The notes under the pieces: generated by a model
What the model was told of the DNA's origin: nothing
Databases searched by the model: none
The model's input: the letters and a program-made list of their open reading frames with translations, nothing else
Position numbers and translations under genes: made by a program
NCBI RefSeq assembly: GCF_963259705.1
Contig: NC_081841.1
Location: 115,480,979 to 115,544,978, forward strand
Direction: 5' to 3'
Length of the DNA: 64,000 bases
DNA from: Myotis daubentonii
Taxonomy: Eukaryota; Chordata; Mammalia; Chiroptera; Vespertilionidae
Shown: one piece after another, positions 47,450 to 59,065 of the stretch
How positions within the stretch are numbered: the first letter of the stretch is position 1
How the letters are laid out: each line of letters begins with the position of its first letter

Positions 47450-48235
47450 TTTATTTTTATTTTATTATTTCTTTTTTTAATTAAATTTTATTGGGGTGAC
47501 ATTAGCCATCATGAACATATAGGTTTCATGTGTGGATTACTAATTTACAAAATCTGTATATAGGACCATGTGACCACCACCCAAAGTTAAATCTTATATT
47601 AGGACCCCTTTCACACCTCACGCCCCTTACTCTGGCAACCACCACACTGCTGTTTGTGTTCATAAATTTCAGTTTTATATTCCACATATGAGTGAAATCA
47701 TATAGTTCTTAGCTTTTTCAGTCTGACTTATTTCACTTTGCATAATGTTCTCAAGGTCCATCCATGTTATTGTAAATGATGCTATTTCATCCTTTCTTAT
47801 GGCCGTGTAGTACTCCATTGTGTATATGTACCACCTCTTCTTTATCCAGTCCTCTATCACAGGGTACTTTGGCTATTTCCAAGTCTTGGCCACTGTGAAT
47901 AATGCTGCAATGAACATAGAGGTACATATATCTTTGTGTATAAATGATTTTGAGTTTTTTGGGTATATACCCAGGAGTGGGATTGTTGGGTCATATGGTA
48001 GCTCTATTTTTAATTTTTTGAGGAATCGCCAGACTGCTTTCCAAAGTGGTTGTACCAGTCTTCATTCCCACCAGCAGTGAATGAGGGTTCCCTGTTTACC
48101 ACAACCTCTCCCACACTTGCTGTTGTTTGTCTTGCTGATAATAGCCACTCTAACTGGTGTAAGATGGTATCTCATTGTAGTTTTCATTTGCATTTCCCTG
48201 ATTGGCAGTGAGGTTGAACATCTTTTCATATACAG
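47450..48235 (-). mobile_element. L1 3' fragment, antisense
   Basis: L1 3' end (TTAAATTTTATTGGGGTGAC). ORF2 C-terminus antisense at 47675-47860 ([19 protein letters not shown]). Ends about 48235. Confidence 0.88.
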
Positions 48236-48663
48236 GACTCTAGGCAGGCTTTTTTGGCAGGGACTTCTCTGGGCAGGTCCATATCCTGGGCATGTCCTGA
48301 GGGGAAAGATAGTGGTCTTAGCAAATGGAATGTGGTCTAAGCAAAAGAAAATGTTGGCTGTGAAGTAGTCTACAGGTCAGTTCCCAGGGGAGGGGATATC
48401 GATTCAATTATTTGATCAGATCTAATAGGACTTTCTTATATGGATAACTAGGTGTTCCAGGTAAATTAACCTTTCACTTGGAATACTTTTTGGGGAAAGC
48501 ATAAATGAAGCAGAAATGTTTTATTGATCAAAACCTTTACTGTAAGAAGAAAACTCATTGGGAAATGGCTTCTCTCTGGGAAATCATAAAAAATCCTACC
48601 TAAGGGGAAACCTATTGGGAATTTTTAGCTAAATCTCATTTTAGCAGCAAAACCCTCTCAGTA

Positions 48664-48790
48664 TTAAAACACTGGTTCTCAAACTTTAATGTGTATTAGA
48701 ATCATAGGGAATGTCCATTTTAACAAGCACTTACAGCTTGTAGCTTTAATTAGAAACTCCTGTTTACAAAATCACTGGTGTCAGCTATTT
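48664..48790 (+). mobile_element. MER5A-like hAT fragment
   Basis: ACTGGTTCTCAAACTTTAAT with TTAGAATCATAGGG and AATTAGAAACTCC resembles the left part of MER5A, truncated at the right. Confidence 0.65.
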
Positions 48791-48926
48791 AAACTAAAAC
48801 AAAACTAGTGTTTCTACTTGTGGCTCCAGAGTTTGGATCACTTAATTATAGTAAAAAGATGTTATGCAACACTTCACCAAAGTATTTAATTAATATGAAA
48901 TATATACATACAATATATATATATAA

Positions 48927-49433
48927 TCTAATAAAAGACAAACATGCAAATTGACTGTACATTCGCTATGCCTTAAGCCATGCCCACCAGCCGACTAGAG
49001 CAACTATATGCAAATTAATCCAACCAAGATGGTGGCGGCACCCATGGAGCTGGAGCAAGCAGGAGGCTTGGTTGCCCTGGTGATGGAGGAAGCCAAGCTT
49101 CCCGCCTGCCCTGGCCAGCTGTGGCCTAGGCTCAAGGCAACAAAGTTTCAATTATAGAAGATAAATAAAACCCCAATACCTGCTTCCAGCCAGCCTCTGC
49201 TGGTGGCTTGGGTGGCACGGGGCTATGGCCAGCCTGAAAACAGCCATTAGCCCCTCACACAGGCTGGCCAGGCACCCCAGCAGGACCCCCTACCCTGAAG
49301 GGTGTGTGGCCAGCCTGAAAATGGCCATCAGCCCCTCACCCAGGCTGGCCAGACACCCCAACAGCACCCCCACCCTGATCTGGACACCCTTCAGGGCAAA
49401 CCAGCCAGCCCCCACCCATGCACCAGGCCTCTA
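48927..49433 (+). mobile_element. Helitron, first unit of a tandem pair
   Basis: TCTAATAAAAGACAAACATGC start; ends GCACCAGGCCTCTA, joined directly to the next. Same family as 18314-18877: AGCCTGAAAACAGCC and CACCCTGATCTGGACACCC near the end. Confidence 0.88.
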
Positions 49434-49877
49434 TCCTATATAATAAAAGGGTAATATGCAAATTGACCCTAACAGCAGAACAACTGGGAATGACTGGTCA
49501 ATATGACACACACTGACCACCAGGGGGCAGATGCTCAATGCAGGAGATGCCCCCTGGTGGTCAGTGCGCTCCCACAGGGGGAGCTCTGCTCAGCCACAAG
49601 CCAGGCTGATGGCTGGCAGTACAGCAGTGGTGGCAGGAGACTCTCCTGCCTCCTCAGCAGCACTAAGGATGTCAGAATGGAGCTTAGGCCTTCTCCCCAC
49701 TGGCAAGTGGACATCCCCTGAGGGCTCCTGGGCTGCCAGAGGGATGTCTGCCTGGCAGCTTAGGCCCAATCCCCCGGGGAGGTGGACATCCCCCAAGGGG
49801 TCCCAGACTGTGAGAGGGCAACAGGCCGGGCTGAGGGACCCCTCCAAGTGCACAAATTTTTGTGCACTGGGCCTCTA

Positions 49878-49878
<1 letters not shown>
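49434..49878 (+). mobile_element. Helitron, second unit, with a CTCF-like pair
   Basis: TCCTATATAATAAAAGGG to GTGCACAAATTTTTGTGCAC and GGGCCTCTAA. CCACCAGGGGGCAG at 49517-49530 (+), and its one-mismatch complement at 49547-49560. Confidence 0.94.

Positions 49879-49922
<44 letters not shown>
49879..49922. repeat. (TA)n microsatellite
   Basis: About 20 TA dinucleotides directly after a Helitron 3' end. Confidence 0.95.
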
Positions 49923-49926
<4 letters not shown>

Positions 49927-50420
49927 ATGCAAATTAACTGCCAACCAAGATGGTGGTTAATTTGCATATGTATGCGCCAAGCCATGGACTGAGGCTTTAG
50001 GCCTGGGTCAGGGAGGAGCAAGCCAGCGATTGTTGAGCCAGCAATCGTTGATGGCAGTGGCGGAGGGGAACCGGGACGAAGCCAGCCAGTGATCATTGAG
50101 CCAGCGATCATTGATGGCGGTGATGGTAGGGAGCTGGGGGTGCCCCGGCCCTGGCTTAAACCTTTGGACAGAGGTTTTAGGCTTGGGCCGGGGAGGAGCC
50201 AGCCAGCGATCGTTGAGCCAGCGATCATTGATGGCAGTGGCGGCGGGGAGCTGGGGGTGCCCCGGCCCAGGACTAGCACCTCAGCCAGAGGCTTCAGGCC
50301 TGGGCTGGGGTGGAGCCAGCCAGTGATCCTTGATGGCCATGGCGGCAGGGAGCTGGGGGTGCCCCCGCCCAGGGCTAATGACTCGCCAGAGGTGTTAGGA
50401 CTGGGCAGGGGCCGAGCTGG
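49923..50420 (+). mobile_element. Helitron fragment with tandem repeats
   Basis: GATATGCAAATTAACTGCC and CCAAGATGGTGG match the interior of other Helitrons here. Three to four roughly 110-120-bp units follow (GCCAGCGATCATTGATGGC, GGGAGCTGGGGGTGCCC). Neither terminus is preserved. Confidence 0.65.
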
Positions 50421-50611
50421 CAATTGGTGTGAACTACAGAGGAAACACCTTTTCTGACTCTGATTGGTTAAGCTCCCTGTATGCCACTGATAATATTCTT
50501 AGTAAATGGGTAATAAGAGTCCAAATAGGTGATCTAGGGTTTTTTTTTTACCACACTGCTGGAGAAAAAAAAGGAAGGTCTGCTGCTGGAGGGTTAAGAA
50601 ATGTCATATCC

Positions 50612-50845
50612 TACCCTAGCCAGTTTTGCTCAGTGGATAATGCCTTGGCCTACCCAACACAGATTCTGGGTTCAATTCTGACCAAGGGCATGTACCTAGG
50701 TTGCAGGATCCTCCCTGGCCCAGGCCCAGGTCAGGACTCATGCAGGAGGCAACCAATCAGTGTTCCTCTTACTTTGATGTTTCTCTCTGTCTTTCCCTTT
50801 CTCTTCCACATTCTCTAAAAATCAATGGAAACATATCCTCAGGTG
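50612..50845 (+). mobile_element. Ves SINE
   Basis: CTAGCCAGTTTTGCTCAGTGG head, GGGTTCAATTCTGAC B-box region, T/C-rich 3' half, AATCAATGGAAACATATCC end. Its tail leads into the adjoining GAAA microsatellite. Confidence 0.88.
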
Positions 50846-50848
50846 AGG

Positions 50849-51008
<160 letters not shown>

Positions 51009-51064
51009 GTCATAGCCTATGAAAGACACTTCTTGAAAATGCCTAAATAAAGTTGTCATTTTTT

Positions 51065-51344
51065 CATGGTAAAAGGACTGGAGTTCGTGTTGATGAAAAC
51101 ATCTTGGTGGCTGCGGTGACTGGCAGTGGCTGAAACAGTGCGGTGATGGGGCTGGTGCCTTCCCCTGATCAGCCTGGTCGACTCCCACAAAGGGAGGCCA
51201 GACTGTGGCTTAGGCCTGCTCCCCAAGGGGAGCAGGGAGCAGGTAGTAGGATATTCCCTAGGGCTCCCAGTATGTGATAGGGGGCAAGCTGGGCTGAGGG
51301 ACCCTCCCCTCCAGTGCACAAATTTTTGTGCACCGGGCCTCTAG
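51065..51344 (+). mobile_element. Helitron 3' part
   Basis: Ends GTGCACAAATTTTTGTGCAC then CGGGCCTCTAG before T51345. The 5' end is degraded (GGTAAAAGGACTGGAG). Followed after two bases by the next Helitron. Confidence 0.85.
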
Positions 51345-51346
51345 TA

Positions 51347-52009
51347 TCCTATCTAATAAAAGAGAAACATGCAAATTGACCATAACCCCAACACCCTTCC
51401 CATTGGCTAATCAGCAGGATATGCAAATTAACTGCCAACCAAGATGATGGCCTGCAACCATGCAGCTGAAGCAAACAGGAGGCTTCCTTGCTCCAGTGAT
51501 GGAGGAAGCCAACATTCCCTGCCTGCCACTGCCAGCCTCTGAGCTGCACTCTAAGCAACTATGTTGCAATTATAGAAGCTAAACAAGCTCCAGAGACCTG
51601 CTTTCAGCCAGCTTTGGCCTCAGAGCTTAGAGCTGCTGTGCTGGCAACAGAGTTTCAATTATAGAAGTCAAACAGACCCAGAAACCTGCTTTCATCCCTC
51701 AGAGCTGGAGCCGGCTCTCAGCTCCAGTGACAGCTATAGAAGGTAAATAAGTCCCAGAATTAAAAAAAAAAAAAAAAAAAGAAAAAAAGGAGAGGCTGGG
51801 AGCTTAAGTTGCCCTCCAGCTTGAAAATGGCTCTCAAGCCCTCACCCACACTTGGCCAGGCATCCCAGTGGGGACAGCCACCCTGAACGGGGTGTGACCA
51901 GCTGCAAACAGCCATCATCCCTTCATCCAGGCTGGCCAGGCACCCAAGTGGGACCCCCACCCTGATCCGGGACACTTTCAGGGCAAACCAGCCATGCACC
52001 AGGCCTCTA
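51347..52009 (+). mobile_element. Helitron, first unit of a tandem pair
   Basis: TCCTATCTAATAAAAGAG start; end GCACCAGGCCTCTA. It holds a CTTTCAGCCAG/AAGCTAAACA repeat module like 18314-18877. An 18-A tract lies at about 51763-51780. Confidence 0.88.
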
Positions 52010-52805
52010 TCCCATACTACAGGCAGGGCGGGACGGCGCAAGCTGCCATCTGGGCTCCAGGTGAAGCCCTGGGCAGTAGGGCATAAGCCCCGCCCCCAGC
52101 TGGGACCCCAGTGTGCCACCTGAGCCCCCAGCCGGGACCCCTGTGCCGCCTAAGCCCCGCACTGCTAAGCGTCGCCCCCAACCAGGAACCTATGACTATT
52201 GGAGAGCAGGAAAGTGCCGCTGGGTCCTGGATTGCTGTGGTGATCTGGCCATAGGTAAGTAGAAAAGTGCGGCCTGTAGGCAGCCCCCAGCTGTGCCTGA
52301 TCCAGGAGCAGGAAAGCAAGCCTGGCCTGTGGGCAGCCCCCAGCTATGCGTTCTCCCCAGTCACCATGAGGATCTGGGAGAAGGAAAGCAAGCCTGCCCA
52401 GCGGACAGCCCCAAGCTGGGCCTGATACAGGAGCAGGAAAGCCCGGCCTGTGGACAGCCCCCAGCTGGGCCTGCTTCACGGTCGCCATGGGGTTCCGGGA
52501 GCAGGAAATCCCAGCTTGCAAGCAGCACCCCCATCCTGGCCATAGATCAAGGGAGAGTACAACATGCAGTGGAGGCCAGGAGCCTGAGAGATCAACACAG
52601 AGGGGCTCCTGCTCCAAGCCTCCATGGTGTGGCTGGGGGCAGGCCCCCAGCAGACACACACATACAAACACATACAGTGCCTGCTCTGAGCCTCCAATGT
52701 GGCTTGGGGCAGACCCCCAGTGGGGACACACACACACACACACACATACACACACACGGCAACTGCTTGGAGCCTATGTGGCGCGGCTGGGGGCAGGTCC
52801 TAGCA

Positions 52806-52846
<41 letters not shown>

Positions 52847-52983
52847 CACCTGCTCTGAGCCTCTGCTGCCAGACTGTGGCCATCAGTAGGACATCCACTG
52901 AGGGCTCCTGGACTGTGAGAGGGGCAGGCTGGGCTGAGGGAACCCCACCCCCAGTGCACGAATTTTGTGCACCGGGTCTCTAG
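52010..52983 (+). mobile_element. Helitron, second unit of a tandem pair, variant 5' end
   Basis: The 5' end reads TCCCATACTACAGGCAGG instead of the usual TATAATAAAAG. The 3' end is regular: GTGCACGAATTTTGTGCAC then CGGGTCTCTAG. Two (CA)n tracts (52728-52755, 52809-52843) and repeats with CAGCAGACACACACA lie inside. Long frames on both strands are repeat-driven. Confidence 0.8.
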
Positions 52984-53321
52984 TATATAATAAAAGCCTA
53001 AGCGACCATTATGGCAGAACTACCAGAATGACCAGTTGCTATGATGCGCACTGACTTCCAGGGGGCAGACACTCAACACAGGAGCTTACCCCTGGTGGTC
53101 AGTGTGCTCCCACAGTGGGAGAGCCAGTCAGCCAGAAGCTGGGCTCATGGCTGGCAAGCTCAGTGGTGATGGCAGAAGCTTTTTCCACCTCAGCGGCAAT
53201 GCTAAGGAGTAGTGAGCCAGGTGGTAAAGAGGTAGGGGTCCTGAACTGCAAGAGGGTGCAGGCCTGGCTGAGGGACCCCGCCCTCCCCCAAGTGCATGAA
53301 TTTCATGCACCAGGCCTCTAG
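52984..53321 (+). mobile_element. Helitron with a degenerate CTCF-like pair
   Basis: Starts TATATAATAAAAGCC directly after the previous CTAG and ends GTGCATGAATTTCATGCAC, CAGGCCTCTAG. The two CTCF-like sites have two mismatches each. Confidence 0.92.
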
Positions 53322-53333
53322 TATATATATATT

Positions 53334-53785
53334 TGGTGTCCCAGATCAGGGTGGGGGTCCCTGCTGGGGTGCCTTGCCAGCCTGGGTGAGAAGCTGATGG
53401 CCGTTTTCAGGCTGGCCACACCCACAGGGTGGAAGCAGGTATCTGGGATTTATTTAACTTCTATAATTGAAACTCTGTAGCCTTAAGCAAAGCCCAGGTG
53501 GGGTTTCCCCTGGCAACCAAGGCTCCCAGTCCCTCCTTCAGCAGAGGCCATCGTGGCTGGAAGCAGGTATCTGGGATTTATTTATCTTCTATAATTGAAA
53601 CTTTGTAGCCTTGAGCAGAGCTCAGGGATGGTCAGGGCAGGCGGGAAGCTTGGCTTCCTCCATCGCCGAGGGCAACACAAGCCTCCTGCTCACTCCAGTT
53701 CCGTGGCCGCAGCCATCTTTGTGACGGACTGAGTGAGGAGTGATGGTTAATTTGCATTTGCATATTACTCTTTTATTAGATAGGA
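53334..53785 (-). mobile_element. Helitron, 3'-truncated
   Basis: The right end is the complement of TCCTATCTAATAAAAGAG before T53786. The left side lacks a CTAG terminus and begins GTCCCAGATCAGGGTGGG. The AAGCAGGTATCTGGGATTTA module is repeated twice. Confidence 0.85.
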
Positions 53786-53832
53786 TACACACACACACAT
53801 ACACACACACACACACACACTCACACACACAT
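53786..53832. repeat. (CA)n microsatellite
   Basis: About 23 CA repeats with one interruption, between two Helitrons. Confidence 0.95.
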
Positions 53833-53833
53833 G

Positions 53834-54165
53834 AGGCCCAGTGCATGAAGTTGTGCACGGGTGGGGACCCTCGGCTTGCCCTGCCATCAGGGCCAATCTG
53901 GGGGGGCCAGCACATGGGGGGAGGGACCACGGGAGGTTGGCTGGCAAGCCCACCCCCCATCAGGGTCCATGGGGGGCCAGCCAGTGTGGGGAGGGGCTGC
54001 AGAAGGTTGGCCCCAGCAGCAAGCTAACCAACTGCCGATTCCACATGGAATTGGGCTCCCTCTTCCTTCCTGTCTGGGTCCAGCAGCAAGGTCTTGGTCA
54101 GTGTACATCATAGCTTCTGGCTGGTCATCCGGTCATTCCTGCCGTTCCGGTTGTTCAGTCCTAAG
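53834..54165 (-). mobile_element. Helitron, degraded
   Basis: GAGGCCCAGTGCATGAAG near the left (no intact CTAG), hairpin relic GTGCATGAAGTTGTGCAC. The right end fades after TTGTTCAGTCCTAAGGG. Confidence 0.75.
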
Positions 54166-55109
54166 GGTTGCTTAATTTTTCAATTACAGTTTACATTCAA
54201 TGTTATTCTGTATTAGTTTCAGGTTTACAGCAAAGTGCTTAGAAAATCATGTACTTCACAGAATGTTGTCCCCACTGCTTCAAGTACCCACCTGCCCCAA
54301 ACATATTTATCACAATATTATTGACTATATTCTCTATCATAAAATCTATACCTCTGTGAACATTCTGCAACTAACAACTTTTATTGTTTAATTCCTTCAC
54401 CTTTTTCACCCAGCCCCCAGTATCCCTCCCCTCTGACAACTATAAGTCTGTTCTATGTATGTATGAGTCTATTGTTTATTTTATTTATTGGTTTATTTTG
54501 TTAATTAGATCCAAATATAAATAAAATTATATGGCACTTGTCTTTCTCCATATGTCTTATGTCACTAAGCATAATAACCTTTAGGTCCATTTATGCAGTT
54601 GCAAAGGGTAAGATTTCATGTTTTTTATGGTCCAATAGTATTTCATCGTGTTAATGTACCACAGCATTTTTATTCACTCATCTATTGAGGGGCACTTGGG
54701 TTGCTTCCATATCTTGGCTATTCTAAATAATGCTGCAATGAACATAAGGATGCATATTTTTTTGGTTTTATTTGGATATATCCTCAGAAGTAGCATCCCT
54801 GGATCATAAGAAGTTCCACTTAAAAATTTTTTTAAAAACCTCCACACTGTTTTTCATAGTGGCTGCATCAATCTGCATTCCCACCAATAATGCACAAGGG
54901 TTCCCTTTACTCCATATCTTCACCAACACTTGTTTGTTGATTCGCTGATGATGACAACCATTCTGACAGGAGTGGAATTGTATCTCATTGTGGTTTTCAT
55001 TTGCATTTCTCTGATGATTAGTGATTTTGAGCAACATTTTATGTCTATTGGCCATCTAGATGTCCTCCTTGGAGAAGTGTCTCTTCAGGTCTTCTGCCCA
55101 GTTAGGGTA

Positions 55110-55160
<51 letters not shown>

Positions 55161-56095
55161 ATGGGTATTAACTTGTCTGAGTTCTTCATAGATTTTGAAT
55201 ATTAACCCCTTACCACATGTATCATTGGTGAATATGCTCTTCTGTTCAGTAGGTTGTCTTTTTGTTTTGTCGATGGTTTCCTTTGCTGTGCAAAATCATT
55301 TTAGTTTGATTTAGTTGATGTAGTCACATTTATTTACTTTTTCTTTTGTTTCCCTTGACCTAGAGATATATCAGAAAAAAATATTGATAAGTGAAATGCC
55401 AAAAAGTTTATTGCTGATGTATTCTTCTAGAATTTTTATGGTTTCAAGTCATACATTTAAGTCTTTAATCCTTTTTGAGTTTATTCTTATTAATGGTGTG
55501 AGAAGGTGGTCAGGTTTCAGTTTTGAATGTATCTGTCCAATTTTCCCAACACTGTTTATTGAATAAACTGTCTTTACCCCATTGTTTTCTTGCCTCCTTT
55601 GTCAAATATTAATTGACCATATAGGCATAGGTTTATTTATGGGCTTCTTATTCTGTTCCATTTATCTATATGTTGTTTTTATGCCAGTAGCATACTATTT
55701 TGATTGCTATGACTTTGTAATATAGGTTGATATCAAGTAGTGTGATACCTCATACTTAGTTTTACTTTTTCAAGATTGCTGAGGCTATTTGGGGTTTTTG
55801 GTGGATTTATATAACTTTTTGAGTTATTTGTTCTGACTCTGTAAAAAATGCCATTGGTATTATGATAGGCATTGCATTGAACCTATAGATTGCTTTGAGT
55901 AGTATGGACATTTTAATGATGTTAATTCTTCCTACCCATGAGCATGGTATATACTTCCACTTATTTGTATCTTCTTAAATTTCTTTCTTCAATATCTTAT
56001 AATATCTAAAGTACAAGTCTTTTATAACCTTGGCTAAATTTATTCTTAAGTACATTCTTTTTTATGCAATTATAAATAGCATTGACGTCTTAGTT
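54166..56095 (-). mobile_element. L1 copy A, part 1, antisense (3' end to ORF2)
   Basis: Antisense L1 3' end through ORF2 up to GCAATTATAAATAGCATTG. It resumes at 58672 (TGTATAAAAATGCAACCG), so the interval is filled by later insertions. Carries the (GT)n at 55112-55158. Confidence 0.85.
55112..55158. repeat. (GT)n microsatellite
   Basis: About 23 GT repeats in L1 copy A. Confidence 0.95.
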
Positions 56096-57144
56096 TCTCT
56101 TTATATTTTTATTGTTGACTGTATTACAGATGTCCCACATTTTCTTACACTTTGCTTCTCTCCACCCTGCCCCTGCCTTCCCTAGACCTTCCCCACAGTA
56201 TTTTCTGTGTCCATGGGCTAAGCATATATGTATATAAGTTCTTTGGTTGATCTATTCCCATCCTCCCCACCCACCTCCTCTTTGAGATCAGTCAGGCTGT
56301 TCCATTTATTCATGCCTCTGGTTCTATTTTGTTTGTCAGTTTATTTTGTTCTTTAGATTCCACATATGAGTGAAATCATGTGATACTTATCTTTCTCTGA
56401 CTGGCTTATTTCACTTAGCATAATGTTCTCCAGGTCCATCCATGCTGTTGCAAATGGTAAGAGTTCCTTCTTTTTTGCAGCCATGTAGTATTCCATTGTG
56501 TAAATGTATTACAGCTTTTTTATCCATCTACTGATGGGCACTTGGGCTGTCTCTAGATCCTGATTATTGTAAATAATGCTGCTATGAACATAGATGTGTA
56601 TATATTATTCCTGATTGGTGTTTCAGGATTCTTAGGAGATATACCCAGAAGCTAGGTCAAAATGTGATTCCATTTTTAATTTTTTGAGGCAACTCCATAC
56701 TGTGTTCCATAGTGCCTGCACCAGTCCACATTCCCACCAACAGTGCCCTAGTTTACATTTTATCTGCATCTTCACCAGCACTTGTTGTTTTTGATTTATT
56801 TATAGTTGCCATTCTGATCAGTGTGAGGTGGTACCTCATGATAATTTTTATTTGCATCTCTCTCTCGATTAGTGACCTTGAGCATTTTTTTTTTCATGTC
56901 TATTGGCATCTGTATGTCCTCTTTGGAGAAGTGTCTTTCAGGTCCTTTGGCCATGTCGTTAATGGGATTGTTTGTCTTCCTGATGTTGGGTTGTATAAGT
57001 TCTGTATATATTTTGGAGATTAACCCCTTATCTAATAAATCATTTGCAAATATGTTTCCCCATATGGTAGGTTCCCTTTTTGTTTTGTTGGTGGTTTATT
57101 TTGCTGTTCATTAGTTTATTTTTCTCAGAGTTTATTATGTATAA
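56096..57144 (-). mobile_element. L1 copy B, antisense 3' fragment
   Basis: Bat L1 3' tail (TTATTGTTGACTGTATTACAG), then ORF2 C-terminal sequence; truncated at about 57144, where Helitrons begin. Confidence 0.8.
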
Positions 57145-57768
57145 CTAGAGGCCCAGTGCACAAAAATTTGTGCACTCAGGGGCGGGGGGGTGTTCCTCAG
57201 CCCGGCCTGTGCCCTCTCGCAGTCTGGGACCCCTTGGGAGATAATGACCTGCTGGCTTAGGCCTGCTCCCGGGTACAGAGGGCAGGCCCAATCCCTAGGT
57301 GCAGCCCCTGGTTGGGCTCAGAGCAGGGCCGATTGGGGAGTTGCGATGCCACCCTAAGTCACGCTCAGAGTAGGGCCGATTGGGAGGTTGGGGCACCGCC
57401 GCCTGTCACACTCAAGGCAGAGTCGATGGGGAGGTTGTGGCGCCACCCCCTGTCATGCACAGAGCAGGGCCGGTCAGTAGGTTGGGGAGCTCCCCCATCA
57501 TGCACAGAGCAGGGCCCATCAGGGGGTTGGGGAGCTCCCCCCTATAACACAAAGAGCAGGGCCGATAGGGAATTTGGCACACACAGAGCAGGGTGGATCA
57601 GGGGGTTGGGGCGCCGCCCTCTATCACCCACAGAGCAGGGCCGATAGGGAGGTTGTGGCCCTGTCCCCTGTCATACACAGAGCCTCAGGGCAATCAAGGG
57701 GTTTGGGCGCTGCCCCCTGTCACACTGATCCCAGTGCTGGGAGGCATATTACCCTTTTACTATATGGA
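57145..57768 (-). mobile_element. Helitron with a 48-bp minisatellite, first of a composite
   Basis: CTAG at 57145 with hairpin GTGCACAAAAATTTGTGCAC. Minisatellite units (GGGCCGATTGGGAGGTTGG) fill 57310-57725. It ends with the complement of TCCATATAGTAAAAGGG. Confidence 0.9.
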
Positions 57769-58292
57769 ATAGAGGCCTGGTGCACGGGTGGGGGCCGGCT
57801 GGTTTGCCCTGAAGGGTGTCCTGGATCAGGGTGGGGGTCCTCACTGGGGTGCCTGGCCAGTCTGGGTGAGGGGCTGCGGGCTATTTTCAGGCTGGGACTG
57901 AAGCTCCCAACTGCTCCTTTTTTTCTTTTTTTTTCTTTTTTATTCTGGGCCAGCTTTAGCTCTGAGGCTCCAGCTCTTAGGCCTCCACTCCTGAAAGCAG
58001 GAATCTGGTTTGTTTTGGTTCTCGAAACTCTGTATCAACTCCAGCTCTGAGATCCCAGCCAAGTCTATATTTGTTACAATGTTTGAAACTGCAGGCTCAG
58101 AGGCCTGCAGCAGCCAGCTAGGAACTTTGGAGTCCTCGGTCACTGAAGCAAGCAAGCCTCATGTTTGCTTCAAGCTGCCTGGCTTCCGGCCGCCATCTTG
58201 GCTGACAGTTAATTTGCATATTGCCCTGATTAGCCAATGGGAAGGGTAGCAGTCGTACACCAATTACCATGTTTCTCTTTTATTAGTGTAGA
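57769..58292 (-). mobile_element. Helitron, second of a composite
   Basis: Begins ATAGAGGCCTGGTGCAC, directly at the end of the previous one, and ends with the complement of TCTACACTAATAAAAGAG. Contains TCCAGCTCTGAGATCCCAGC and the AATTAACTGTCAGCC module. Confidence 0.88.
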
Positions 58293-58669
58293 TAATAAAA
58301 GCATAATATGCTAATTAGACCAAACACCCGAACGACCTTCTGGACATCATTCTGGCCGTCCTTCTGGACTAAGCTACAGTGGCGGGAGTGGAGGCAGCGG
58401 TGGTTAGGGTCGATCAGGCAGGCAAGTGAGTGGTTAGGGGCGATCGGGCAGGCAGACAGGCAGGCGAGCGATTAGAAGCCAGTGATCCCAGACTGCGAGA
58501 AGCATGTTCTACTGCCAGTTTAGGCCTGATCATGCAGGGATCTCTGTGGGATTGGGCCTAACCAGCAGTCAGACAATCCCCTGAGGGTCCCAGATTGCAA
58601 GAGGGTGCAGGCCAGGCTGAGGGACCCCCCTCCCCCACCATGAACGAATTTCATGTACCAGGCCTATAG
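58293..58669 (+). mobile_element. Helitron, head-to-head with the previous one
   Basis: Starts near TAATAAAAGCATAATATGC (terminal TCC missing) and ends CATGAACGAATTTCATGTAC, CAGGCCTATAG before T58670. Its 5' end abuts the 5' end of the minus-strand copy. Confidence 0.85.
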
Positions 58670-59040
58670 TTGCTGTATAAAAATGCAACCGATTTCTGAA
58701 TATTAATGTTATATCCTGCTACTTTACTAAATTTATTTATCAGTCCCTGTAGTTGTTTGGTGGAATCTTTAGAGTTCTCTAAACACAATATCATGTCTTC
58801 TGCAAATAATGACAATTTTACTTCTTTCTTTCCAGCTTATCACTTCTTCTTGTCCAATTGTTGTGGCTAGGATTTCCACTATTATGTTGAATAGGAGTGG
58901 TGAAAGTGGACATCCCTGTCTTGCTCCTGATCTTAAGGGAAACACGTTTAGTTTTAGCCAATTGTGTATGATATTGGCTGTAGTTTTGTCATATGGGGCC
59001 TTTATTATATTGAGGTATGATCCTTCTATTTGCACTTAAA
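58670..59040 (-). mobile_element. L1 copy A, part 2 (RT domain)
   Basis: Antisense RT region; minus frame 58769-59035 with motifs [15 protein letters not shown] and ICRRHDIV, the fingers/palm segment of L1 RT. The usual catalytic motif is altered: RRHD in place of the canonical ADD-type residues. Confidence 0.85.
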
Positions 59041-59065
59041 TGAATTTTTTTTAACCTTATAATGA

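Noticed and set aside
52293..52889. 198-residue + strand frame and 196-residue minus frame
   Set aside because: Overlapping frames on both strands in a Helitron with tandem and (CA)n repeats; histidine-threonine runs come from the microsatellite.
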